DNA of 64,000 nucleotides from Roseiarcus sp963816065 (lineage in GTDB: Bacteria > Pseudomonadota > Alphaproteobacteria > Rhizobiales > Beijerinckiaceae): the NCBI GenBank assembly GCA_963816065.1, contig CAWFJG010000029.1, positions 372,001-436,000 on the forward strand. Direction: 5' to 3'. The translations under genes were made by a program, and so were the position numbers. Position 1 is the first letter of the stretch, and each line of letters opens with the position of its first letter. Of the stretch, positions 43,157 to 52,302 are shown piece by piece. The notes under the pieces were generated by a model, which made no database searches, was not told the origin of the DNA, and worked only from the letters and a program-made list of their open reading frames with translations.

Positions 43157-44149
43157 TCACAGCAGATGCCGAAGCGGTTCGGCGAGACGACCGGCGAAAT
43201 CGGAAATCACGGCGACCGCAGTTTCCCACCGCAATTGGGTCGGCGCACATTCTAGCGTGATGAAGGTCTCGGCCCCGCGCCGCAAGACGCTCAGCACCGG
43301 TGCGGCCTCGACGCCGAGCGTGAGGTCGGTTATCGCCGCGGCGCGCAAATCTCGCAGCACGAGCGTCGGCTGGGCCCGCGTCTCGGCCGCGCGCGCGCCG
43401 CCGAGCCCAATGCGATCGGGGTTGACGAAGCTCTGCATCCGGCCAAAGACCTCAGCTGCGACGACCAGCGACGCGTCGGGAGCGCTCGGCCGGAACGCGG
43501 CGGCCGCCATGCCGGCCATGACGGCAATCTCCTCCGTGGGGGCGTCGGTTTCGGCTCGCCGCCAGGCGCAGAAATTCGCAAGGCAGTCCCCGCGCAACGT
43601 CGCAGTCAGCCGCAACGCCGGCGCGGGCGCCTCGGCGGGACGCGTTTCGCGACCAGCGGGTTCGGGAGCAGGCGCCCGGAGCCCAGCCAGATGCCGGACC
43701 AGATAGGGTTGCGGCTCGCCGGCCTCAGCCAGTTTCGCAAGGTCGAGCCGCTGCTCCGCTGCGAGCCTCCGCGCGCGCGGCGAAGCAAAGATGCGTCCGG
43801 TCTTGCGAGGCGAAGGCGCGGGCGCCGCGGCAAGCGCCGGGGCGGAGGGCGCCGGTTGCGCGCTCGCTCGCTCGTCGGTCGGCGCGGAAATCGCAGCGGC
43901 CGCCGAGACGGGGCCATCGGCGATCCTCGCGATCACCGAGCCAACCGGAATCTCCTCGCCGGGCACTGCCGTCACGTCGATCAAAACGCCATCCACGTCG
44001 ACCTCGACTTCCATCATGGCCTTGTCGGTTTCGACCTCCATCAGCACGTCGCCGGCCTTCACCGCCTCGCCCGGCAGCTTGCGCCATCGGACGATCGAAC
44101 CGGTCTTCTGCGCCATGCCGAGCGCCGGCATGATCACGTCACGCGGCAT
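43157..44149 (-). CDS. Lipoyl-domain protein with degenerate E2 domain
   Basis: A 330-residue protein. Residues 1-75 are a lipoyl domain (MPRDVIMPALGMAQKTGSIV; lipoyl Lys in VLMEVETDKAMMEVEVDVDG). A Pro/Ala linker follows, then a weak subunit-binding domain (ASPRARRLAAEQRLDLAKLA). Next comes a C-terminal region laid out like the E2 acyltransferase fold (LTLGVEAAPVLSVLRRGAET to DFAGRLAEPLRHLL) that lacks the H-x-x-x-D-G motif. It probably carries acyl groups between E1 and the lipoyl-less E2 encoded downstream. Its start overlaps the end of the E1 beta gene by 16 bases. Confidence 0.85.
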   Translation of the reverse strand: MPRDVIMPALGMAQKTGSIVRWRKLPGEAVKAGDVLMEVETDKAMMEVEVDVDGVLIDVTAVPGEEIPVGSVIARIADGPVSAAAAISAPTDERASAQPAPSAPALAAAPAPSPRKTGRIFASPRARRLAAEQRLDLAKLAEAGEPQPYLVRHLAGLRAPAPEPAGRETRPAEAPAPALRLTATLRGDCLANFCAWRRAETDAPTEEIAVMAGMAAAAFRPSAPDASLVVAAEVFGRMQSFVNPDRIGLGGARAAETRAQPTLVLRDLRAAAITDLTLGVEAAPVLSVLRRGAETFITLECAPTQLRWETAVAVISDFAGRLAEPLRHLL

Positions 44150-45136
44150 GGAAAGGCTCCCCCTTCATCGCGAGCTCGAGCGCGCTCCACGACGACCTTC
44201 GGCGTCGGCACCGTCAGATCCTCGAGCGGCGGCGAGAACGGCACGGGTACGTCCATCGCGCCGATCCGCTGCACTGGCGCGTCGAGATAGTAGAACGCCT
44301 TTTCGTTGATCCGGCTGGCGATCTCTGCAGTCACGCCAAAACTCTGATGGCCCTCGTCGATGATGATCGCCCGGCCCGTCTTGCGCACGGAAGCCAGGAT
44401 CGTCTCTTCGTCCAGCGGCACGATGGTTCGCGGATCGATCACTTCGGCGCTGATCCCTTCCTCGGCCAGCATTTCGGCGGCTTGCCGGGCGACCTGCACC
44501 ATTGAGGATGTGGCGACCAGCGTGACGTCGGATCCCTGCCGCACCACGTTGGCGACGCCGAATGGGATCAGATATTCCTCGTCCGGAACCGGCGCTTTGT
44601 CCTGATACATCAGCTTGTCTTCGAACATGACGACCGGATTGTCGTCGCGGATCGCGGTCTTCATCAGCCCCTTCGCCTCGTAGGCCGAGGAGGGCAGGGC
44701 GACTTTCAGCCCGGGAACGTGTGCGACCAGCGCATGCAGCGACTGCGAATGCTGAGCCGCCGATCGTCGCGTCGCGCCGAGGTTGGTGCGCAGCACCAGC
44801 GGCGCCTTCAGCTTGCCGCCCGACATGTAATGGGTTTTCGCCGCCTGATTGCACAGCTGATCCATCGCCAGGAACAGGAAGTCGCCGAACATGAGATCGA
44901 CGATCGGGCGCGACCCGGTCATTGCCGCGCCGACCGCAATGCCCATGAAGCCGGGCTCGGAGATCGGCGTGTCGACAATCCGCGTCCGAGCCGAATTCCT
45001 GCACGAGACCCGAGAGGACCTTGAACGGCGTGCCGGCTTCGGCGACGTCCTCGCCGATCAGAAAGACAGTTGGGTCGCGCCGCATCTCCTCGGCAATCGC
45101 CTCGTTGACGGCTTTGGCCAGAGTGATCTCCCGCAT
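44134..45136 (-). CDS. 2-oxoacid dehydrogenase E1 component, beta subunit (one frameshift)
   Basis: It begins MREITLAKAVNEAIAEEMRR and DPTVFLIGEDVAEAGTPFKV. One extra base near 44986 moves the frame to ISEPGFMGIAVGAAMTGSRP-type sequence (open from 44946), which continues IVDLMFGDFLFLAMDQLCNQ, VTLVATSSMVQVARQAAEML and IIIDEGHQSFGVTAEIASRI to the stop at 44134. It pairs with the alpha subunit just upstream and binds thiamine diphosphate at the interface. About 334 residues after correction, the usual size. The substrate may be pyruvate, acetoin or a branched 2-oxoacid; sequence alone does not decide. Confidence 0.88.
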
Positions 45137-45153
45137 CGCCATCCCTCATGCCG

Positions 45154-46141
45154 TTACTTTTCGAGGAAGACATGCATCCCGACTTCCTCGAGCGCGGGAT
45201 AGGGCGCCGCCAGCGCGTAGGCGACGGCCTCTCTGCCTCGGCGCGCACTTCCTCGTCGATTGCGTGCGAGCTCCTCGCGGAAGCGAGCTTCTCGGCGTGC
45301 AGCCACTTGCCGAAAGTCGCGATCGGATCGCGCTTGGATCTTCCAGTAGCGCCTCTTCTTCTTTCGTCCGATAATATTCGCGATTGATGTCGCCGACGTG
45401 GTGGCCATGTAGCGATAGGTGTTGAGCAGAAGAAAGAACGGGCCTTCGCCTTTGCGCGCGCGATCGACAAGCTCCTGCGCCAACCTGAAGACAGCGAGAA
45501 CGTCCTGGCCGTCCACTTCGAAGGTCTCGATCCCGAAAGCGGCCGCGCGCGCCGTCAGGTGGCCGGCGGCCATTTCCTCGACCTTGGTGTACTCGCCATA
45601 GAGATTGTTCTCGCAGGCGTAGATGATCGGCAGCTTCCATAGCGCCGCCATGTTCATCACTTCGTAGACAAGGCCCTGCCCAAGCGCCCCGTCGCCGAAG
45701 AAACAGACCGCGACCGCTTTCGTCGCCGAGACGTTTGGCGGAAAGCGCGGCGCCGGTCGCGATGCCCGCCGACCGCGCCGACGATCGCGTTGGCGCCGAG
45801 ATTGCCGTTATCCTGATCGGCGATATGCATCGAGCCGCCCTTGCCGCGGCAGTAGCCCTCGACCTTGCCGAGCAACTCGCAGAACATCTCCTTGAACTCG
45901 GCGCCCTTGGCGATGCAGTGCCCGTGCCCGCGATGCGTGGAGGTGATTTTGTCCGTTCTCTCCAACGCTTCGCAGACGCCGACCGCGACCGCCTCCTGCC
46001 CGCTGAATCATGTGCGTGAGCCCGGCATCTTCGCCGACAGGTAGAGCTGATTGGCGTTGTCCTCGAAGGCGCGGATGCGAGCCATCTGCCGGTACATCCG
46101 CAGATACTTCGTCCGAATTGCGTTTCAGACGTCGAGCTCAT
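45154..46141 (-). pseudogene. 2-oxoacid dehydrogenase E1 component, alpha subunit (at least five frameshifts)
   Basis: The thiamine-diphosphate enzyme subunit is clearly present but scattered over three frames. In order: YLRMYRQMARIRAFEDNANQ, TDKITSTHRGHGHCIAKGAE, KVEGYCRGKGGSMHIADQDN (conserved G-x-H metal region), KLPIIYACENNLYGEYTKVE, then HHVGDINREYYRTKEEEAL, DPIATFGKWLHAEKLAS and AVAYALAAPYPALEEVGMHV. Conserved residues survive between single-base breaks, so either this stretch was badly sequenced or the gene is recently dead. The ATG at 46141 (MSSTSETQFGR) is the probable start and TAA at 45154 the end, about 329 residues. Confidence 0.8.
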
Positions 46142-46173
46142 CGGCTTCTCCCCGCGCGGTCGTAAGGCCGCGC

Positions 46174-47477
46174 TCAGTAACGGTTGGCGATCGGCAGCTC
46201 TTCGGCGGGAAAGAGCGTAATGACCGTGCAGCCCTTGTCGGTGACGACCACCTCTTCCTCGATGCGCGCCGCCGAAAAGCCGTCGGTCGCCGGGCAGTAG
46301 GTCTCCAGAGCGAACACCATGCCGGTCTTGATCTCCATCGGATTTTCCAGGCTGACGACGCGGCTGATGATCGGCCGCTCGTGCAGCGCGAGGCCAAGCC
46401 CGTGCCCGAATTGCAGGCCGAAAGCGGAGAGTTCATCAGGAAAGCCGTAATCCGTAGCCGCAGGCCACGCGCGTGCGACGGCGTCGGTCATGACGCCCGG
46501 CTTGATCAGGGCGATCGCCGCGTCGAGCCACTCGCGGGCCCGCTTGTAGGCGTCATGCTGAGACTGCGTGGCGCGGCCGAGATTGAAGGTCCGGTAGTAG
46601 CAGGTGCGGTAGCCCTGATAGCTTTGCAGGATGTCGAAGAACGCCTGGTCGCCGGGCCGGAAGATGCGATCGGTGAAGTTGTGGGGATGTGGGTTGCAGC
46701 GCTCGCCGGAGATTGCGTTGATCGCCTCGACGTCGTCCGATCCCATTACGTACAGCATCTGGTTCGCCATGGCGACGATATCGTTCTCGCGAACGCCCGG
46801 CTTCAGCTCTTCCCAGATCATGTGATAGACACCGTCGACCATCGCGGCAGCCTGGTTGAGCAATTGGATCTCGTCGATGTTTTTGATCTCACGGGCGTCG
46901 AGCATGATCTGCTGCCCGTCGACGACCTTGAGCCCAGCCTCCTGCAGCGCAAAGAACATCGCGGTCTCCGCGTAGTCGACGCCGACCGGCATGTCCGCCG
47001 CCTTGGCCTCACGCAGCAAGCCGGCAATCTCCTCGGCGTAGCGCTTCATCAACCCGAACGATGGCGGGATGGTGCCGCGCATGCCCACCACGCCGGCGCG
47101 GCAATGCGACGGGTCGAGCCAGTCGCAATAGAGCCGGTGATGCACCGCCGCCGACCCGAAGTCCCAGACGAAGGGCTCGGCGTCGCCGCAAGCAGCGCGA
47201 AGCGACACATCTTGTCGCGCTCCCACTCGCCGATCTTCGTGCCGGTGACATAGCGGATGTTGTTGACGTCGAAGAGCAGCAGCGCGCCGCATTGCGAAGC
47301 GTCCAGCGCCTGTTTGGCGCGAGAAAGGCGGTAGCGGCGCAGCCGATCGTGATCCACGCGACGCTCGAAATCGACCGAGGTGTGGCCGAGCGCGGGAATG
47401 TGCCGGTCCCATCGCCAGTTCGGATCGGCGTCCGAAGGCCTCAGGATGCGGGGGCTGAGCGCGGCGATCTCGTTCAT
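46174..47477 (-). CDS. M24-fold hydrolase, creatinase/DddP-like (one frameshift)
   Basis: It starts MNEIAALSPRILRPSDADPN and has the creatinase N-domain (RYRLSRAKQALDASQCGALL, LFDVNNIRYVTGTKIGEWER). A missing base near 47195 changes frame, after which the pita-bread domain runs VWDFGSAAVHHRLYCDWLDP, DDVEAINAISGERCNPHPHN, QAFFDILQSYQGYRTCYYRT, FGLQFGHGLGLALHERPII and GMVFALETYCPA to the stop at 46174. Aligned by eye with methionine aminopeptidase, four metal ligands (D, H, E, E) are present, but the second Asp is replaced (Cys in TCYY). About 434 residues. Relatives include creatinase, ectoine hydrolase DoeA and the DMSP lyase DddP; a peptidase role is unlikely in this catabolic operon. Confidence 0.82.
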
Positions 47478-47505
47478 GGGTTGCCTCCTCGTCTCGGGAC
47501 TGCAT

Positions 47506-48401
47506 TCAGGATTTGGCGGGCCCGGCGTCGCGCGGCAGGTGGGCCCGGCGCTGGGCGACCTGGCTGATCGCCGACCAGTCGGCGTCGCCGAGGCCGCCCG
47601 CGATCGCCTCGAGGAATACATCGCGCAGCGCTGCGCCGAACGGCAGCGGGACGTTCAAGGCTTCGCTCGCCGCCAATGCAAGGCGAACGTCCTTGAATCC
47701 GAGCTTCAGGCGGAAGCCGGCCGGTTCAAACCTCTGATCGGCGATGATCTTTCCGTAGATCTGGTAAGCCGGCGAGGGGAACAGCGTCGAGGTCATCAGT
47801 TCGAGCAACGTTTTGGTCGGAACGCCATGAGCGTTGGCCAGCGCGGAGGCCTCGGACAGCGTCTCGATCGCGGAGGCCAGCATGAAGTTTCCGCAGATCT
47901 TGACGACATTGGCTTGGCTTGGCTGGTCGCCGACAATCCAGGTCTTCTGTCCGATCGCGTCGAACAGCGGTTGGACCTTGACGATGATGGTAGGATCGCC
48001 GGCGGCGACGACGTGCAGCTTCGCGGCCGCCGCGGCCTCTGGCCGCCCGAACACCGGCGCGGCGAGATACGGCACTCCCACTCGCGGTGCAGCCTCGTCA
48101 TTTCCTCGGCGCATGCGACCGAGATCGTGGCGGAATTGATATGAACGGCACCGGTCTTCCCGGCGAGCAGCCCTCCCCCGACAATAATGGCGCGCACGGC
48201 CGCATCGTCGGAGAGCATCGAGATGAATGCGTCGCCCTGGAATGCATCACCCGGGATTTCGACCACGAGCGCGCCGAGTTCGCGCAAGCGTTCCGCAGGC
48301 TCCGGCCGGCGGCTCCAGACCGCGACCTCGTGGCCCGCCTTCAGGAGATTGGCGGCCATGGCCGATCCCATTCCGCCCAGTCCGACAAAGCCTACCTTCA
48401 T
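47506..48401 (-). CDS. NAD(P)-dependent oxidoreductase, 3-hydroxyisobutyrate dehydrogenase family (one frameshift)
   Basis: A Rossmann start MKVGFVGLGGMGSAMAANLL with the family Gly motif, then SMLSDDAAVRAIIVGGGLLA and VHINSATISVACAEEM. A missing base near 48078 shifts frame; the rest reads VPYLAAPVFGRPEAAAAAKL (conserved substrate site), SQANVVKICGNFMLASAIET (catalytic Lys) and GFKDVRLALAASEALNVPLP. About 298 residues after correction. Enzymes of this family oxidise beta-hydroxy acids such as 3-hydroxyisobutyrate, glycerate or sulfonated analogues. ATG at 48401 after GGGGAGGAGCAACC. Confidence 0.87.
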
Positions 48402-48424
48402 GGTTGCTCCTCCCCTGGTGACCT

Positions 48425-49263
48425 TCAAAACCTATCCAAGAGGACATCGGCCGAGTCGTTGCGCGACGACCAAACGACGCCTTGGTCAGCACGTCCGCAA
48501 GCTCGGCGTCGAGCTTGATGAAGTGACCGTCGATCGTGGGCGGGATCGACTTCATCCCTCCGGTGATCTGTGTGCGTGCGATCACCGCAAGCGGCGCACC
48601 AAAGGCGTCGCTTGCGAAGGCGCCGCAGAGAGCGTCGAGATCGTGACCGTCGACCTCGGCGACCCGCCAGCCGAAAGCGCGCCACTTTTCCGCGAGCGGC
48701 TCGAGAGTCGTGACCGAGGTCACCGGGCCGTCGACCTGCGAATTGTTGGCGTCTATCACCGCGACCAGGGAACCGGTGCGATCGCGGTTGTGGGCGGCAA
48801 ACATTGCCGCCTCCCAGATCTGCCCTTCCTGAAGTTCGCCGTCGCTGAGGAACGCGAAAGTGCGACGGTCTTCACCCGCAAGTCCAGCGGCCAGTGCATA
48901 GCCGACGGCGACGGACAAGCCCTGACCAAGCGAGCCACACACCATGTCCACGACGGGAGTCCGTTCCCCGCCGATGGCCTCCAGCGTCGCTCCGTCTTTG
49001 CCGTAGGAAGCGAGGGCCTCTCTGGGGATTCGTCCGACCTGCGCGGCCGCCGCATACAGACTTATGACGTAGTGCCCGGGCGATATGACAAAACGGTCGC
49101 GACCCTCGCGCAGGAAACCGCCGGCAAAAAGCGCGGTGAAGATCTCCGCCGACGACAGCGCCTGTCCCAAGTAGCCGAAACCCTGGATTGACACCATTTG
49201 CACGGCGTCGAGGCGCACGCCCACGGCGAACCGCTGCAATTCCGAGAGGGCAGGCGTTGTCAT
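48425..49263 (-). CDS. Transketolase, N-terminal (ThDP-binding) subunit
   Basis: It corresponds to the N-terminal half of transketolase: ALSSAEIFTALFAGGFL, DRFVISPGHYVISLYAAAAQ, VCGSLGQGLSVAVGYALAAG, the ThDP/Mg motif FLSDGELQEGQIWEAAMFAA (G-D-G-E) and LVAVIDANNSQVDGPVTSVT. In split transketolases this subunit of about 280 residues partners with a C-terminal subunit, and none is encoded in this operon. The open frame runs on to 48247 through the start of the next gene, which is implausible; an alternative frame stops at 48425 (NDSADVLLDRF). The true C-terminus is therefore uncertain. It is the first gene of the operon, divergent from the LacI gene. Confidence 0.85.
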
Positions 49264-49313
49264 GTCACCTCCTCGGCGCCCGCGTCCGCGGCGCCGCTTC
49301 CTTCCCCCGGTTT

Positions 49314-49329
49314 ATGCGAACGATTGCAT
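49314..49329. promoter_or_regulatory. Candidate LacI-family operator
   Basis: ATGCGAACGATTGCAT is an imperfect palindrome centred on CG, as LacI-family sites are. It lies in the 195-base gap between the transketolase gene and the divergent LacI-type regulator, 51 bases upstream of the operon start codon. Confidence 0.55.
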
Positions 49330-49458
49330 GATTGATAACGGCCGCGTTCGCGCTCTGTCAAGGCCATTTTTCACGTTTCCCCGTTTCTGCTCTCAATTCG
49401 TAGCGCTAAGTCAACTAACGTTCGCGGGAAGAGGAGCTCGACAGAGGCTGCGCGTGGG

Positions 49459-50475
49459 ATGATCACGATAAAGGACATAGCGGAGAAGCTTGATCTGTCG
49501 GTCTCGACCGTCGGCCGGGCTCTGACGGACCATCCGCACATCAGCCGCGAGACCAAGGAACGGGTGCGCGTCGTGGCGAAGGACCTTGGCTATGTCGCGA
49601 ATGCTGCGGCACGGGTCATGCGCGGCGGCTCGAGTCATCTGATTGGACTGCTAGTCCCGGACATCCGCAGCAGCTTCTATTCGATGGTGGCGCACAGCCT
49701 GTCCAAGTGCTTCGAGCGCGAAGGTTTTCACCTCGCGCTTTCGATCACGGAAGACGATCGGGACATTGAGTCGAAACAGGTCCGCGAACTCGTGAGCGCA
49801 CGCGCAGCGGGCGTCGTCACGGTTCCGACTGCAACGCCGAGCCGCGAGACCCTCGCCCTGTTGCGAACCGTTCCGCACATTCAACTGCTACGCCGCGTCC
49901 CCGCGCTCGGCGACTGGTTCGGACTGGACGAGGAGCGCGGCATGCTCGACGTCGCGAACCATCTGTTTGCTCTGGGGCATCAGCGGGTCGGGTACATCGG
50001 CGATCTCATCTTCCCCACCGGCAGGATTCGGTATGATGGCTTTCGGCGCGCGCATTTGGAGGCGCAGATCATGCTGGACAAGTCGCTGGTGGAATTTGGC
50101 CCTCCCGAGCCGCAATTCGCCGGCGAGGCGATCATGCGCTTGCTGGCAAAACGCACCCCGCCGACCGCCATCGTGCTGACGACCGTTATGGCGACGCTGG
50201 GGGTCGCGGAGAAGCTGATGGCCATGAAAATCGCCGTTCCCGACAACGTTTCCGTCGTCGGATTCGGCGACGGACCTTGGCAAAAATGGTGGGGACCCGG
50301 TCTGACCACCTTGCATCTGCCTGCGGAGGACCTCGCCACCAGCTGTGGTCTTTGGTTCCTCAACCGCCTGCGGTCGAAATCGGTCGGACTGCGAAGTGAG
50401 CCTTACCGATCGATCAGCCCCATCACGCTCGTCGTGCGGGGCAGCACGGGAAAGCCCCGCAAGAATGAATCATAA
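49459..50475 (+). CDS. LacI family transcriptional regulator
   Basis: A 338-residue regulator. The N-terminal HTH is MITIKDIAEKLDLSVSTVGR then ALTDHPHISRETKERV with the hinge LGYVANAAARVMRGGSSHLI. A periplasmic-binding-protein-like effector domain follows (GLLVPDIRSSFYSMVAHSLS, LGHQRVGYIGDLIFPTGRIR). It is divergent from the 49.3-40.8 kb operon and almost certainly its repressor; the effector would be an intermediate of the unknown pathway. ATG at 49459. The gene is intact. Confidence 0.92.
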   Translation: MITIKDIAEKLDLSVSTVGRALTDHPHISRETKERVRVVAKDLGYVANAAARVMRGGSSHLIGLLVPDIRSSFYSMVAHSLSKCFEREGFHLALSITEDDRDIESKQVRELVSARAAGVVTVPTATPSRETLALLRTVPHIQLLRRVPALGDWFGLDEERGMLDVANHLFALGHQRVGYIGDLIFPTGRIRYDGFRRAHLEAQIMLDKSLVEFGPPEPQFAGEAIMRLLAKRTPPTAIVLTTVMATLGVAEKLMAMKIAVPDNVSVVGFGDGPWQKWWGPGLTTLHLPAEDLATSCGLWFLNRLRSKSVGLRSEPYRSISPITLVVRGSTGKPRKNES

Positions 50476-50547
50476 AGCATAGAACTCAAGCCAGGCTTCG
50501 ACAAACACGCTTTTGCGAATTCGTCGAGGCCGGCAACTTCTTCGGGG

Positions 50548-51950
50548 TCAAGCGGCGCGCAGGAGGGGCGGCTTGGGGCGGAACATCGAAGGGACTGGAC
50601 AGACGGGCCTTCGAAACTCGGCTCGCAATCGGTCTCGGAGCTCGCCGTTGATGTCCGCGGTCCTGACCTGCATGAGCATGTGTGCGCCGCGGAGAGACCA
50701 GCGCATCTGTTGGCTCTTGGCCATACGCTTGCCGACGAGCGAATTCACGGCGGACTCTGCGAGCGTAGAGGCGACGCGTAGCCCGGCCCGGTAGCGCTTG
50801 CCGTAGTTGATGATCGCGCTGCGGTTCGAAGCGATATACGTCAGGAGTTGCGCGCCAAGGGTGCGAAGTCGCGAGGTGGGGAGGTCCGCGATTTCGTCGT
50901 CGGGCGTCAAGTCATCGAGCAACTCCTGAAGATCCCGGATCGCCCGGTTGACCCGCCCGTGCCAAAGACGCCACTTCACGGCGCGAATGCGCCGGGCTAT
51001 CGGGAGAAAGGCTTCAGGCTCATTCGGCCGAGATCGAGCCATGTGATCGGCGATCTGCTGCATGGGCTGGATTTTCATGGCGATGTGAAACCAGTCGATG
51101 ATGTGGGTTGTGGGTTTCGGCATCGCTCGGGGCAGGCGCTTCAGGATTTCAACGCCGTCCGAAATCACGGCGACGTCGCCAAAGCCGCGATATCCTTCTT
51201 GCCCGAGCGCGTGAAGCGCTCGATCGCGCAGAGCATATTGATCCGTGCTGGCGGTGACGAAATAGCGGCCGCCGGCCTCTCCGCGGCCCCCGCGACCGCA
51301 CCTGCCACGACCAGTTCGAAATTGCGCGACGATTTCGAATCCGCGCTGCGAATGTGCGCGGTATCGATGCTGATCGCGAACTCCCGACGGCGATCGCCGG
51401 GGAGTTCGAGTTCGATATGACGTCGATCCTTCGCCTGCGATGACGCGGTTCTCTCCTCCTCAGCCGACAGGCGGTCGAGTCTCTCATCTGTTCGAATGGT
51501 GCGCTTGGGGACCGACGCGTGGGTCTCCGTCGGCTCGATGGGCAAAAAATTGGCCATGACGCTCGCGGCCTGCCGATACGGCATCATGCTACCCAGACGA
51601 GCCGTCAACTCCAGCAGTTCAGGAGTTGCGCGGTCAGGGCAGATTTCGTACAACGGCGCAAAGGCTAACGCGAGACCTGGATGGCAATCGCGGCAGAGCA
51701 TCCAGCGGGGATTGCGGACCTCCACTGTACCGAAGACGGTCCGGATGCGACGGGTTGTGTAGTCCTTAACCGGTCGAAGCACGCCGCAGCCAGGACAGAC
51801 CCGACGAAAGAGGGCGTAGGCCTCGGCCTCCTGGTTCACGACCGCGGCTTGAAGGGCCGCCATGATCTTCTTCCCGTCCCCGACAGATAGGCCGCTCTCC
51901 CCATCGAACAGCCGATCCCAACTCTTGTCGACGCGGAACTCGGGGGCCGA
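50548..51950 (-). pseudogene. ISKra4 family transposase, frameshifted
   Basis: Minus-strand pieces in order: VDKSWDRLFDGESGLSVGDG, LFRRVCPGCGVLRPVKDYTT, RIRTVFGTVEVRNPRWMLCR (zinc ribbon and FGTV motif of ISKra4), LVVGRCGRGGRGEAGGRYFV, YALRDRALHALGQEGYRGFG, then VISDGVEILKRLPRAMPKPT and THIIDWFHIAMKIQPMQQI (late acidic core), ending at 50548. At least two frame changes occur (near 51320 and 51230). The element's ends were not identified. It lies between the LacI regulator and an IS200 fragment. Confidence 0.8.
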
Positions 51951-51954
51951 CTTG

Positions 51955-52190
51955 CTACACGACGTTGAAGTGATCATCCGGAATTTCCGACTTTTGATCC
52001 TCAATGTACTTCTTCCACACCTCGTCCTAACGTTGCCGCTAATGGCCACCCAATACCGGCGACCCCAGAGATGTTGGCCCCAGTAACGTTTCCGAAGCGA
52101 TTGATATTCCGACAGAAGCTTGTGCGAACTCTTCCCCTTGAGATACTGCACCGCTCGCGACGCCGATAGATGTGGCGGGATTGAACGAAG
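51955..52190 (-). pseudogene. IS200/IS605 TnpA, 3' fragment
   Basis: The minus strand reads SIPPHLSASRAVQYLKGKSS, HKLLSEYQSLRKRYWGQHLW and GRRYWVAISGNV. After one missing base it continues DEVWKKYIEDQKSEIPDDHF and stops at 51955-51957. This is the C-terminal half of a Y1 (HUH) transposase. The missing N-terminal half lies at 54711-54850, beyond the IS91-type element, so one gene was split by that insertion. Confidence 0.75.
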
Positions 52191-52247
52191 CCGCTATCGC
52201 GGCGGGGGCGGAAGCGAGCGGGTGATTGGCGGGATGGAGTGAATGTC

Positions 52248-52296
52248 CTCCTGCCTGAGAGGATGGGGTGTTCAGAAGCCCCCTCTCAGGCAGGAG
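52248..52296 (+). promoter_or_regulatory. Strong 15-bp stem-loop upstream of the recombinase gene
   Basis: CTCCTGCCTGAGAGG (52248-52262) and its exact complement CCTCTCAGGCAGGAG (52282-52296) enclose a 19-base loop. The structure ends six bases before the recombinase ATG and would bury or present its ribosome site (CAGGAG). It may serve as an origin hairpin or a translational control element of the element. Confidence 0.6.
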
Positions 52297-52302
52297 TTTC
52301 AG

